Assembly: GCF_000740675.1 (NCBI RefSeq)
Contig: NZ_JPXI01000033.1
Span: forward strand, 372,001-436,000
Direction: 5' to 3'
DNA: 64,000 bases
DNA from: Massilia sp. BSC265
GTDB taxonomy: Bacteria > Pseudomonadota > Gammaproteobacteria > Burkholderiales > Burkholderiaceae_D
Part shown: positions 32,283 to 41,565 of the stretch, in pieces
Numbering within the stretch: position 1 is the stretch's first letter
Layout of the letters: the number at the start of each line of letters is the position of its first letter
Position numbers and translations under genes: made by a program
The notes under the pieces: generated by a model
Database searches by the model: none
What the model saw: the letters and a program-made list of their open reading frames with translations, nothing else
Told to the model about the DNA's origin: nothing

Positions 32283-35200
32283 TCTTTACTCCAGTGTTCG
32301 TGCCTGCCGCCGGACCGGACCGGTTCTCCGGCTGCTCCGACGGCTTGCTGCCGCCCGCGCCGCCGTCTCCCGTACCGCTGCCGACCGCCGTCGGCAGCTT
32401 CTCTTGCGCCGGGGTGCGCGTATTGATCAGGTTGACGGTGGTCTGCTGGGCCTCGGCCACAGGCTTCTTCGACTCGCCCCCGCCCTGGGCCGGCGCCGGG
32501 TTGAACACGGCGCAACGCGGGTCGGTCGGGTGCGTGCTGCAGAAGTCGGGCTTCGGCAGCACGGCCTCGCAGCCCGCCAGGTTCGGGTTCACCACGCACT
32601 GCTCCAGGCGCGGCAGCATCACCGAGCAGCCCTGCAGCGTCGGGCTGCCGACGCACTGCTGGAGGGTCGGCAGCACCGCCTCGCAGCCGGCCATGGCTTT
32701 GTTCGATTCGCACTGCGACAGGGTCGGCAGGATGCCGGCGCAGGACGGGTCGCCCTTGTTGACCAGGCAGGCATCGAAGGCCGCTTGCAGCACCTGCGCG
32801 CAGCCCTCGATGCCCGGCGTGGCCTTGCAGAGCGGCAGGGCCGGCAGGCGCTGGGCGCAGCCGGCGGCCGTCGGGTTGGCGACGCAGGCCAGGAACTCGG
32901 CGCGCGCGATCACCGGCGCGCAGCCGTACACGCCGGCATCAAGGCGGCAGGTCGCCAGCGGCGGCAGGGTCTCGCCGCATCCTGGCGCGGTCGGCGTGGC
33001 GATGCACTGGCTGATCGCATCCCGCTCCGCGATCACCGGCGCGCAGCCATAGGTCGCCGGCGACTTCTCGCAGGTTTCGAAGGGCGGCAGCACGCCGGCG
33101 CAACCCTGCGCCTTCGGCGTGGCGATGCACTGGCGGATCTCTTCACGCTGCATGACCACGGTGCAGCCAAGCTTGCCGGGGTTGGTGCGGCAGGTGTCCA
33201 CCGGCGGCAGCACCTGGGCGCAGCCCGGGCCATCCGGATCGCTCATGCAGGTGCGGGTGGCCACTTCGATCACGCGGCTGCAGCCCGGGGTATCCGGATT
33301 GGCCAGGCAGACGTTCAGCTGCGGCGGGGCCGGATCGGGATCGGGCCGTCCGGGGTCGGGTTGCTGGGTTCCCGGCTTGGTCTGTACGACTTCCAGCCGG
33401 CCGGTCACGCTGCCCGGCGCGTAGCTGACCTGGCCGCCGGTGAGGCGGACGGCGCCCGAGGCCGACGCGACTTGCCCGCCTTCGCGGATCGTCAGTGCAC
33501 CATTGTTATCTGCCAGCAGCGCGACATTGCCGCTCTCGGTGCTGACCCGGCCCTCGATGGTCAGGGGGCTATGCGTGACCAGGCTGATGTCGCCGCTGCC
33601 GGTCCTGACGCCCTGGCCTTCCACTGAGGTGGCGGCGACGGTCAGGCCACCGGTGGTCTCGATCGAGATCGATCCGCCTCCCGCCTGGACCACGTCGCGC
33701 ACGACCAGTGCGCGGTCGTTCTGGATGTTGATCGGCGTGCTACCGCTGCCGGTATTGAAGGCATTCAGGACCGTGGCGCTGGTGCGCAGCGGGCTGCCTG
33801 CGCTGCCGATGCCGTTGCTTGACTCGAGGTACAGCATCGAGGATGCCATGAAGCGGCCGTTACCACCGATAGCGTCGGCCTCGACCAGCACCGCGCGGGC
33901 CTGGATATCCGCATCGGCAGTCAGGGCGCCCCCCTGGAGCGCCAGTTCGACCGGCGCCGCCAGGCCCGACACGCCGGCGACGGTGCCGATCTTCAGATCC
34001 CCGGTATAACGGAAGCGCAGGTTGCCGGCTTCGGCGCGGGTGGCCTTGCCGGCCAGCGTGCCGACCTGGTTGGCGCCCAGCATCTGGACCGAGTCGCCTT
34101 CGATCAGCAGCCGCGGCGCCTTCACGACCGCGCCACCCTCCTGGTACAGCATGCCCGCACCGCGCAGTGTCATGGTGTCGTTTGCGGAGAGGCTCGTCCC
34201 GGTGTTCAGCTGGATGCCGCCACTGCCGGCGCTGATGTCGATGGCGCCCGACGCCATCGCGCCGTAGACCTGGACCTGGTCGGCGCCCAGCAGGCTGATC
34301 TTCTTCGCGGCTTCGATCGACCCCACGTTGCTGACCATGGCTCCGCTGCCCAAGGGTCGGTGCAGCGTGCCGATGAACTGGCTGTTTGCGCCGGTCAGGC
34401 GTACCGCGGCGTTGATGTTGATGGAGCCGCCGGTGTCGATGGCCAGGTTGCCTGCCATGGTCAGTCCCTGGTCGATGCTGATCGACGCCGCATGGCCGCT
34501 GTTGCCGATGTTGATCTCGTAGGCGTCGAAGGCGCCGAGGCGCGCCGGGTCCAGGCCCAGCGCCCAGCTGGGCGCGGTGCCGCGCAGCAGGATCGCCCGG
34601 GTGTTGTCGAAGGTGTTGAAGGACAGCACCGGGGCAAGGCCATTGACGCCGCTGATGTCGCCGGCAAGCGTCATCTGGTTGGATGTCAGGTCGATGTAAT
34701 CCGGGCTCGCAAGCAGGCTGCCTGCAGCCAGGTTGATGCGGTCGTTCGCGCGCAGGTCGATGCTGCCGGCGCTGGTGACGCTGCCCCCTTCCAGCACGGT
34801 CTCCTTGCTCGCCTTCAGGACGATCTTGCCGTCCCGGCCAAGCACCGCGCTGTTGGCGTTGAGCACGCCGCGCTGGTTCACCAGCGCGCCGTAGATGCCG
34901 ATGCGGCCGCCCTGCGCCACCACCTGGCCGAGGTTGATGGCCTGGTCGCCCGGCGCCGACACCACCACGCTCAGGTCGGGGTTGCTGGAATCGACCAGCT
35001 GCACGCTGCGGCCGGCCGCCAGCACCACCTCGCCGTTCGGAGCGGTGATGACGCCGCTGTTCTCGACGTTGGGCGCCACCAGGAAGACCTTGCCCCCGCT
35101 CGGGGTCGTGATCGTGCCTTCGTTACTGACCTTCCCTGCAGTCGGACCGGCGGTGAAGTTCTTCTTCCCGGCCAGGAAGTCGGCGTCGCTCATGTCCAGC

Positions 35201-35595
35201 GTCGAGGCCACCAGGCCGTTCACCTCCACGCGTGCGCCCTGCCCGAAGACCACGCCGTTCGGGTTGATCAGGAAGACCTTGCCGTTCGACTGCAGCGCGC
35301 CGAGGATGCGGCTCGGGTCCTGGCCGCTGACCCGGTTCAGCACCGCGCTGTCGCTGCTTTGCTGGATGAAGCGGGTGACCTCGCCGGCGTTTACCGAGAA
35401 GCTCTGCCAGTTGATGATGGTCCCCGGCGTGTTCGTGATCGAGAACACGTTGCCGTCCTGGGAGAACGTCGCCTGGCCCGCCACCACTTTCGGCAGGGTC
35501 GGCGCGGCGGCCGTGCTGGCGACGCCGCCAAAACAGGCGGCGACGCACAGCGCCGCCCGGGATAAACGGATCAATCCGTTTCGCACGAAGCTCAT
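32248..35595 (-). CDS. Two-partner secretion exoprotein (TpsA) with haemagglutination domain and C-X8-C repeats
   Basis: This 1115-residue protein has a signal peptide (about residues 1-31), then a TPS domain with the NPNG motif at 111-114 (FLINPNGVVFGQG) and related FHA-type features, and a long beta-helix with Gly/Ala/Val-rich repeats to about residue 730. A Pro/Asp linker (PDPGRPDPDPAPPQ) then leads to fourteen cysteine-pair repeats (about 763-1028), each C-X8-C, followed by a low-complexity tail. It should be secreted by the TpsB encoded 12 nt upstream. The Cys-rich end is unusual for TpsA. Confidence 0.9.
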   Translation of the reverse strand: MSFVRNGLIRLSRAALCVAACFGGVASTAAAPTLPKVVAGQATFSQDGNVFSITNTPGTIINWQSFSVNAGEVTRFIQQSSDSAVLNRVSGQDPSRILGALQSNGKVFLINPNGVVFGQGARVEVNGLVASTLDMSDADFLAGKKNFTAGPTAGKVSNEGTITTPSGGKVFLVAPNVENSGVITAPNGEVVLAAGRSVQLVDSSNPDLSVVVSAPGDQAINLGQVVAQGGRIGIYGALVNQRGVLNANSAVLGRDGKIVLKASKETVLEGGSVTSAGSIDLRANDRINLAAGSLLASPDYIDLTSNQMTLAGDISGVNGLAPVLSFNTFDNTRAILLRGTAPSWALGLDPARLGAFDAYEINIGNSGHAASISIDQGLTMAGNLAIDTGGSININAAVRLTGANSQFIGTLHRPLGSGAMVSNVGSIEAAKKISLLGADQVQVYGAMASGAIDISAGSGGIQLNTGTSLSANDTMTLRGAGMLYQEGGAVVKAPRLLIEGDSVQMLGANQVGTLAGKATRAEAGNLRFRYTGDLKIGTVAGVSGLAAPVELALQGGALTADADIQARAVLVEADAIGGNGRFMASSMLYLESSNGIGSAGSPLRTSATVLNAFNTGSGSTPINIQNDRALVVRDVVQAGGGSISIETTGGLTVAATSVEGQGVRTGSGDISLVTHSPLTIEGRVSTESGNVALLADNNGALTIREGGQVASASGAVRLTGGQVSYAPGSVTGRLEVVQTKPGTQQPDPGRPDPDPAPPQLNVCLANPDTPGCSRVIEVATRTCMSDPDGPGCAQVLPPVDTCRTNPGKLGCTVVMQREEIRQCIATPKAQGCAGVLPPFETCEKSPATYGCAPVIAERDAISQCIATPTAPGCGETLPPLATCRLDAGVYGCAPVIARAEFLACVANPTAAGCAQRLPALPLCKATPGIEGCAQVLQAAFDACLVNKGDPSCAGILPTLSQCESNKAMAGCEAVLPTLQQCVGSPTLQGCSVMLPRLEQCVVNPNLAGCEAVLPKPDFCSTHPTDPRCAVFNPAPAQGGGESKKPVAEAQQTTVNLINTRTPAQEKLPTAVGSGTGDGGAGGSKPSEQPENRSGPAAGTNTGVKNEKPATKMYCN
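32512..33309 (-). repeat. Fourteen tandem C-X8-C protein repeats within tpsA
   Basis: Each unit of about 19-22 residues holds two Cys exactly 9 positions apart, e.g. CLANPDTPGC, CIATPKAQGC, CVGSPTLQGC, CVVNPNLAGC, usually followed by a linker such as AQVLPPVDT or EAVLPTLQQ. DNA identity between units is moderate, so the array is old or constrained at protein level. Confidence 0.9.
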
Positions 35596-35607
35596 TTCAC
35601 ACCCCTT

Positions 35608-37230
35608 CTAGTAGGCCAGGCCGACGCGCACGTGCAGCCTGTCCTTGTCGGCGCCGCCCAGGGCGCCCTCTTTCACCACATTGCCGTAATCGACCTGCAG
35701 GCTGGCCGCGCGGCCTGCCGAGAAGCGCAGACCGACGCCGGCGCTGGCGATGGCGGTGCTGCGCAACTCGCCCGGCAGCGCCTTGTTGCGCTTGCCGTAG
35801 GCGGCGTCGTAGAAGCCCAGCAGGCGGCATTGCCAGCCGCTGCGGCTGCACAGGTTCGGCGTGTACACTTCCAGGTTCAGGCCCAGGCCCGAGTCGGCCG
35901 ACAGCGCGCGTTCGTCGAAACCGCGCACGCTGGTGGAGCCGCCGGCGCCGAACTGCTCGCCCGGCACCAGCGCGTCCGGCGAGTACTGGGCATTGGCCAG
36001 CACGCGGGTCAGCCAGTCGCTGGCGCCGATGGTGCTGCTCGATACACCGGCCAGGCGCAAGGCGGTGTAGCCGGCCTTGGCTCCCGAGCGCGCCATCGTG
36101 AAGTCTTCCTGCGCACCGCGCGAGCCGCCCGGGACGTTGCGCAGCAGCGTCGCCGCCACGTTGATGTCGCCGTTGTCCAGCGCCACGCGCCCGAGGTAGC
36201 CGATGCTGAGCGGACGCACGGTGACGTTGTTGCCGAAATCCTGGTTGAAGAGCATGACGCTGTTCTTGTAGGCTTTCACTTCCAGGCCATAGACCAGGCG
36301 GCCCTCGAGCTCGCGCCCTCCCAGCGTACGCTTGGCCAGCACCATGCCGTAGCGGGCGCCGTAGACCGCGCCGCGGCCGCTGACCGCCAAGTCGAACAGG
36401 CCGGCGCTGACCACGCCCGAATCCACGTCCGAATAGCTGGCGTACAGGTCGAGGGTGGCGCCTTGTGCGTAGAGCGGCACGTGGTAGCCCAGGCCCCAGA
36501 CCGCGACCTGCGAAGGCTCCTCGGCCGTGGTGGTGTACTGCAGGCTGGCGACATGGTCGCGGCCCCACAGGTTGGCATGCTGCAGCACCAGGCCCGCATG
36601 TGTCCTGCCGGTCGCGCCGGTGCCAGTGTTGTCGAAGTTGGCCATGACGGTCCAGGGGCGCTCTTCCACCACCTCGATGCGCGCATTGACAGTGTCCACG
36701 CCGGTCTCGTCCTGCGCGCCGCTGCCGAGGCTCAGCTTGAGCTTCTTGGCCGGGTTCTCGTTGGCCAGCTTCAGGTTCGCGGAGACGCGCGTCAGGTTGG
36801 GCGTATCGCCCTCGCGCAGCGCCGGCAGGCTGCGGCGGATGTTTTCAATGCCGAAGCTGCGGTTGCCCTCGACCGCGACCTTGCCGATCCTGGTCTGCAG
36901 CACGTGCAGGCGCACCACGCCGCCGTCCAGTTCCTGCTCCGGCAGCTGCACGGTGACCAGCTTGTAGCCGCGCGCGTGATACAGCGCTTCGAGCGCCTCC
37001 AGGGCGCGCTGGACGTCGCCGAAGTCGCGGCCCTTGCCGGTGAACGGCGTCACCGCGCCGTCGATCTCGGCAGCGCCGAGCAAGGTGTTTCCGCTTACCT
37101 CGAAGCGGCTGATCTCGAAGCGGACGATGTCGTCCGGGGCGCCGGCGGCCCCGGCTTCCTGCCCCCAGGCGCTCGCCACGGCCATGGCGAGCACTGAGCC
37201 TGCAAGCAGGCGCGCAAAGCATTGTTTCAT
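35608..37230 (-). CDS. Two-partner secretion outer-membrane transporter (TpsB, ShlB/FhaC family)
   Basis: This 540-residue protein has a signal peptide (MKQCFARLLAGSVLAMAVAS), a first POTRA domain (about 30-110: FEISRFEVSGNTLLGAAEID, ALEALYHARGYKLVTVQLPEQ), a second POTRA domain to about 190 and a C-terminal 16-strand-type barrel ending in Tyr. The VRGF motif (SVRGFDERALS) of the conserved barrel loop is present. It secretes the adjacent TpsA. TpsA starts 12 nt downstream. A sigma-70-like promoter lies just upstream, so the pair can be expressed apart from the cyclase genes. Confidence 0.92.
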   Translation of the reverse strand: MKQCFARLLAGSVLAMAVASAWGQEAGAAGAPDDIVRFEISRFEVSGNTLLGAAEIDGAVTPFTGKGRDFGDVQRALEALEALYHARGYKLVTVQLPEQELDGGVVRLHVLQTRIGKVAVEGNRSFGIENIRRSLPALREGDTPNLTRVSANLKLANENPAKKLKLSLGSGAQDETGVDTVNARIEVVEERPWTVMANFDNTGTGATGRTHAGLVLQHANLWGRDHVASLQYTTTAEEPSQVAVWGLGYHVPLYAQGATLDLYASYSDVDSGVVSAGLFDLAVSGRGAVYGARYGMVLAKRTLGGRELEGRLVYGLEVKAYKNSVMLFNQDFGNNVTVRPLSIGYLGRVALDNGDINVAATLLRNVPGGSRGAQEDFTMARSGAKAGYTALRLAGVSSSTIGASDWLTRVLANAQYSPDALVPGEQFGAGGSTSVRGFDERALSADSGLGLNLEVYTPNLCSRSGWQCRLLGFYDAAYGKRNKALPGELRSTAIASAGVGLRFSAGRAASLQVDYGNVVKEGALGGADKDRLHVRVGLAY

Positions 37231-37255
37231 CGGATTTGCTTTATAAACTGTTGTT

Positions 37256-37283
37256 TTTATAAGTTTCTCTTCTTAATCATCAA
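37256..37283 (-). promoter_or_regulatory. Predicted sigma-70 promoter of tpsB-tpsA-fecR
   Basis: On the minus strand TTGATG (37283-37278) and TATAAA (37261-37256) are separated by 16 nt. The start of transcription would be about 20 nt before the tpsB ATG, so the leader is short. Confidence 0.6.
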
Positions 37284-37362
37284 GATGCGAGCCAAGCGGC
37301 CGCCAAGTTCGAGGGCAGTGTAACGAGCTTTTTGTTGCAATGGAGAAAAACCAGAACGATAA

Positions 37363-37389
37363 GGAAAACTTCCCCCATGACGAGGGGGG
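37363..37389 (-). terminator. Possible terminator after the CHASE2 cyclase gene
   Basis: On the minus strand CCCCC pairs with GGGGG (37388-37372 region) around a 7-nt loop and is followed by AAGTTTTCC. The T-run is short. Confidence 0.4.
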
Positions 37390-37451
37390 CATTGCGTTGC
37401 TTGAATGACACACTGCAGCAAAGTCCTGCATGCGCGGCAGGATCGGCAGGG

Positions 37452-39716
37452 TTACTTGGTGTCGAAGGTCGTCACCCCGTCCCAATCCTGGCCCGGGGGA
37501 TGGGCACGGTAGTGGTCGATGCGCTCCAGGTACAGGGTGTACAGGCCGCGCTCCGGGTGGTCCACGGCAAGCGCTTCTATGGCTTCTTGCGCGGCATCCC
37601 AGTCCTGGCGGCGCACCAAAACCAGCGCAGCATCCCACCGGGCCAGTTCGTCCATGACGGCAGGGGCCAGCTCCGCCGGCTTGCCGAGCGGCTCGTAGAT
37701 GGCGACCGGTTCGTTCTTGCCTTTCACACGCACCAGGTCGAGCTCGCGATAGACGAATTCGGGGGCTGCCAGCCTGGTGGCGGCGCCGACTGCGATGCCG
37801 ACGCCGTAGACCTTGGTGATGCCCTCCAGGCGCGAACCGAGGTTCACGGCGTCGCCCATCACCGTGTAGGCGCGGCGGATCTTCGACCCCATGTCGCCGA
37901 CGTGCATGGGGCCGGAATTCAGGCCGATGCCGATTTTCAGTTCCGGCCAGCCGCGTGCCAGGAAGTCGCGGTTCAGGCGCGCGGCGCTGGCCTGCATCAG
38001 GAGCGAAGTCGCCACGGCGCGGCTGGCGTGGTCGGCAAAAGCGACCGGCGCGCCCCAGAAGGCCATCACGGCGTCGCCGATGTACTTGTCGAGCGTGCCC
38101 TGGTGGCTGGAGCGGATGTCCTCGGACATCGCGGTGAGGTAGATGTTGATGTACTCGCGCAGCGCCTTCGGGCTCAGGCCCTCGGAGATGGTGGTGAAGC
38201 CGCGCACGTCGACGAACATGACGGTCAGCTCGCGGCTCTCGCCGTCCATGTTGTAGGCTTCCGGGTCTTCGGCCATCTTCTGCACCAGCTCGGGCGCCAC
38301 GTATTCGCCGAAGCGCGAAACCAGCGCCCTGCCCTTGCGGAATTCGAAGAAGTAGCCCCAGGCGAGGTTCATGACGAACAGGGCGGCGATCAGGAGCAGG
38401 CAGATGAAGACCCTGAGCACCGCGTCCTGCTCGAAGTACATGTAGAAATTCATGCCGGCCACACCCGCGAAGGCAGTAGCGGCCGCCAGCACGGACCAGG
38501 CGGGCGACAGCACCGCCAGCGCGACCGTGAGCACCATCCCGACCGCCGCGACGACCACGCACTCGAGCGCCTGCGCATACCAGGGACGGGTCTTGAAGCG
38601 CCCGTCCAGCATCGATTTGATCAGGTTGGCATGGATCTCGACCCCCGGGAAGTCGCTCCTCACCGGCGTCGCGCGCAAGTCCTGCAAGCCCGGCGCGGTG
38701 GTTCCGATGAGGACGATCGTTCCGGCGAGTGCATCCGCCGCCACTTTCCCGTTCAGCACGTCGACTGCCGACACGTAGCGGAAGCCCCCGCCATCCGGAC
38801 CACCGCTGCCGCGGTACTGGACCGTCGCGCTCAAGGCCTCGCCGACCGGGAAGCGCACGTTTCCGGATTTGGAGAACACGGCGATATGTTCGACGGTGCT
38901 GGCGTCGCGCTCGTTCGCAGACAAAGTGTCGACGGTCTCGCCGAAGAGCGGCTTGACGGCCGTCGCCTGCATGACGGCTGCGACGGTCGCCACCGACAGC
39001 GAGGGGTAGTATCCATCGCCGACCTGGAACAGCAAGGGCGAGGATCGCACCAGCCCGTCGGCATCCGGAATCGCGGTGAACACGCCGGCGCCGGCGGCAG
39101 CTTGCTGCAGGCGCGCGATGTTCGCCTCGTAACCCTTGTAGGCGCGCGCCAGCAACAGGCGCCCGTTCAGGTCTTCTTCGGTAAACGCGGGCGGCGGCAG
39201 CACGCCCTTGGCCATGCTGTCAGCAAGATTAAATCCGAGTACTACCGACTGTCCCTGCATGGCCTGCGCGAACAACCCGTCGTAGTCGAGCACCGGCTTG
39301 AGCTGTCCAAGCTGGCGCTGCAGCCCGGGCACGCCCTTCAGCTCATGCTCTGCAAGGCGCTCCAGCACCTCGTAGCCGGAACTCGTATCCGGCTCGGGGA
39401 AGGACACGTCGAAGCCCACCGCCCCGACCCCGTAGTGCTGCGTCAGCTGCTCCACCAGCCTGGCCATCACGTTGCGGCTCCAGGGGAAGCGCCCGACCTC
39501 GTTCAGGCTCTTGCTGTCGATGTCGACGATGACGATGCTCGGGTCGAGCTCGAATGGCTCGAGCCGCATGCGCATGTCGGCAATGATGGTGTCCTGGCGC
39601 TCGATCGCGTGACTGGTCCAGAAATCGAGCGTGTACGCCACGGCGATGCAGGTCAGCAGCAGCCCGAGCGCCCAACGCGCACCATACCTGGAAAATGCCT
39701 GGCGTAGCCGTCTCAT
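37452..39716 (-). CDS. CHASE2-domain class III adenylate/guanylate cyclase
   Basis: This 754-residue inner-membrane protein has one N-terminal helix (about 14-30), a periplasmic CHASE2 sensor (about 40-375: IVIVDIDSKSLNEVGRFPWSR, GAVGFDVSFPEPD), three closely spaced helices (about 380-460) and a cytoplasmic class III cyclase domain (about 490-680). The metal-binding Asp residues are in MFVDVRGFTTISEG and DKYIGDAVMAFWG; the transition-state motif is SKIRRAYTVMGDAVNLGSR. An intact Lys in TLDKYIGD and the YTVMGD segment favour ATP as substrate. It is coupled to the HD-GYP gene (15 nt) and lies upstream of the TPS-FecR operon. Confidence 0.92.
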   Translation of the reverse strand: MRRLRQAFSRYGARWALGLLLTCIAVAYTLDFWTSHAIERQDTIIADMRMRLEPFELDPSIVIVDIDSKSLNEVGRFPWSRNVMARLVEQLTQHYGVGAVGFDVSFPEPDTSSGYEVLERLAEHELKGVPGLQRQLGQLKPVLDYDGLFAQAMQGQSVVLGFNLADSMAKGVLPPPAFTEEDLNGRLLLARAYKGYEANIARLQQAAAGAGVFTAIPDADGLVRSSPLLFQVGDGYYPSLSVATVAAVMQATAVKPLFGETVDTLSANERDASTVEHIAVFSKSGNVRFPVGEALSATVQYRGSGGPDGGGFRYVSAVDVLNGKVAADALAGTIVLIGTTAPGLQDLRATPVRSDFPGVEIHANLIKSMLDGRFKTRPWYAQALECVVVAAVGMVLTVALAVLSPAWSVLAAATAFAGVAGMNFYMYFEQDAVLRVFICLLLIAALFVMNLAWGYFFEFRKGRALVSRFGEYVAPELVQKMAEDPEAYNMDGESRELTVMFVDVRGFTTISEGLSPKALREYINIYLTAMSEDIRSSHQGTLDKYIGDAVMAFWGAPVAFADHASRAVATSLLMQASAARLNRDFLARGWPELKIGIGLNSGPMHVGDMGSKIRRAYTVMGDAVNLGSRLEGITKVYGVGIAVGAATRLAAPEFVYRELDLVRVKGKNEPVAIYEPLGKPAELAPAVMDELARWDAALVLVRRQDWDAAQEAIEALAVDHPERGLYTLYLERIDHYRAHPPGQDWDGVTTFDTK

Positions 39717-39731
39717 GACAACAGGCAGGGA

Positions 39732-41351
39732 TTACGGCCGGTAGCCCGGGATCTGGGTCTCGTCCACTTCGTCGATCTGGTGCGCATCCATGTTCTTGTG
39801 CGCGAACTGCAGGTACACGCGGTTGCGCATGAAAATGTCGAACAGGTCCGGGTCGATGTGGCCGTTGAGGGCGAACTTGCCGAGGATCTGCAGCGACTCG
39901 GACAGCTTCTTGCCCTTCTTGTAGGGACGGTCGCAGGCGGTGAGCGCTTCGAAGATGTCGGCGATCGCCATGATGCGCGCCTGGACCGACATCTGCTCCT
40001 TCGTCAGGCCCTTCGGGTAGCCCTTGCCGTCCATGCGCTCGTGGTGGCCGCCTGCGTATTCCGGCACGTTCTTCAGGTGCTTCGGCCACGGCAGCGACTC
40101 CAGCATGCGCACGGTGACGTCGATGTGGTTGTTGATGATCTTGCGCTCGTCGTCGGTCAGGGTGCCGAAGCGCACCAACAGGTTGCGCAGCTCGTCCTCG
40201 CTGAGGAAGTCCTGCTCCCGGCCATCGGGCCCGGTCCAGCGGTACTGGGCGATGCGGCGCACGCGCTCCTGGTCGTCAAGCGACATTCCCTCGCTGCCCA
40301 CGTTGGCGCGGCGCAGGAAATCGCGGTCGGCGCGGATGCGCATCTGTTCCGACAGCAGGCGGTCCTCGATCGTCTCGACGTCGGCGCCGGGCTCGCACCT
40401 GGCGCGCAGCGCGCGGATCTCGCAGTCGCGCAGCAGTACCTCGAAGCGGGTGTCGACCAGGTGGATGCGGTCGAAGATGGTTTCCAGCTTGGTCGACTTG
40501 TCGACCACGTGCACCGGGGTGGTGATCTTGCCGCAATCGTGCAGCAGGCCGGCCAGCCATAATTCCTTGCGGTCGGCGTCGGTCATGCGGAAAGCCGCCA
40601 GCGGTCCCTGGTCGGTATTGTGCGCCGCCTCGGCCAGCATCATGGTCAGCTCGGGCACGAACTGGCAGTGGCGCCCCGTATAGGGCGACTTCTCGTCGAT
40701 GCCGATGTTGATCAGGTTGACCAGTGCTTCCAGCAGGTTTTCCAGCTGCTGGATCAGCAGCTGGTTGGTCAGCGCCACCGCCGCCTGCGCCGACAGCGCC
40801 TCGATGAAGCGCTGGTCGGTCGGGGAAAAAGCGCGGATGGCGCCGGTTGCCGGGTCTTTCGCATTGACCAGCTGGAGCACGCCCACCAGCTCGCCCTCGT
40901 GGTCGGTCATCGGCACCGTCAGGAAGGACTGCGAGTGGTAGCCGAAGGCGGCGTCGAAGGAACGCATGCCCGAGAAGTTGAACACGTCCGCCTTGTAGAC
41001 GTCCTCGATGTTCACCGACTGGTTGAAGTTGGCCGCGTAGGCCGCCACCGAAGCCAGGTTCTTGTTGCCGTAGCTGTCATAGAGCGGCACCGGCGCGATG
41101 TCGATCGGCTTGCCGCTGACGCCGCCCTGGTAGATGCCGAGGGTGTCGTTGATCGAGATGTGGAAGCACAGGCTTTTCCTGTCATCGCTGGGACGGTACA
41201 GGGTGCCGCCGTCGGCATCGGTCATGTGCTTGGCCACGCGCAGGATACGGTCGAGCAGTGCTGCGGTGTCGTGCGTATCCCCCAGCGCCACGCTGACTTC
41301 CGTAAGCTGGTGCAGGCGTTGCGCGATTTGTGTGGGATTCAGCTCTTGCAT
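39732..41351 (-). CDS. GAF-HD-GYP domain phosphohydrolase, probable c-di-GMP phosphodiesterase
   Basis: This 539-residue protein has a GAF sensor (about 10-170) and a C-terminal HD-GYP domain with HDCGK (about 271), HHERMDGKGYP (about 436) and ADIFEALTACDRPYKK. HD-GYP enzymes hydrolyse c-di-GMP. The HD and GYP motifs are about 165 residues apart, compared with roughly 60-70 usually; the extra block after RFEVLLRDCEIRAL is an insertion. The frame is open from 41387, but the ATG at 41351 (MQELNPTQ) is preferred. The cyclase gene follows 15 nt later. Confidence 0.9.
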   Translation of the reverse strand: MQELNPTQIAQRLHQLTEVSVALGDTHDTAALLDRILRVAKHMTDADGGTLYRPSDDRKSLCFHISINDTLGIYQGGVSGKPIDIAPVPLYDSYGNKNLASVAAYAANFNQSVNIEDVYKADVFNFSGMRSFDAAFGYHSQSFLTVPMTDHEGELVGVLQLVNAKDPATGAIRAFSPTDQRFIEALSAQAAVALTNQLLIQQLENLLEALVNLINIGIDEKSPYTGRHCQFVPELTMMLAEAAHNTDQGPLAAFRMTDADRKELWLAGLLHDCGKITTPVHVVDKSTKLETIFDRIHLVDTRFEVLLRDCEIRALRARCEPGADVETIEDRLLSEQMRIRADRDFLRRANVGSEGMSLDDQERVRRIAQYRWTGPDGREQDFLSEDELRNLLVRFGTLTDDERKIINNHIDVTVRMLESLPWPKHLKNVPEYAGGHHERMDGKGYPKGLTKEQMSVQARIMAIADIFEALTACDRPYKKGKKLSESLQILGKFALNGHIDPDLFDIFMRNRVYLQFAHKNMDAHQIDEVDETQIPGYRP

Positions 41352-41565
41352 GGTGTTCGCCCCGGAAGCAAGCTGATGCATATGCACACGGGAACTCTTT
41401 TTGCCAATTGGTAATTTCTCAGAAGTGTAGCTTTGTTACGACCCGGTGTATATCCCAGCGGTGGGGGGACTTCAAAAAATGCGGATTTTTGATGCTTTTG
41501 GGAACAAAGGCCTTATCATGCTCGGTATTCCAAAAACATAAAGAAGTCTTGGCCGGGGAGTCCTG

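Noticed and set aside
32512-33309. Regular repeats considered as a DNA-level satellite or CRISPR
   Set aside because: Regularity is at protein level (Cys spacing) with diverged DNA and no spacers.
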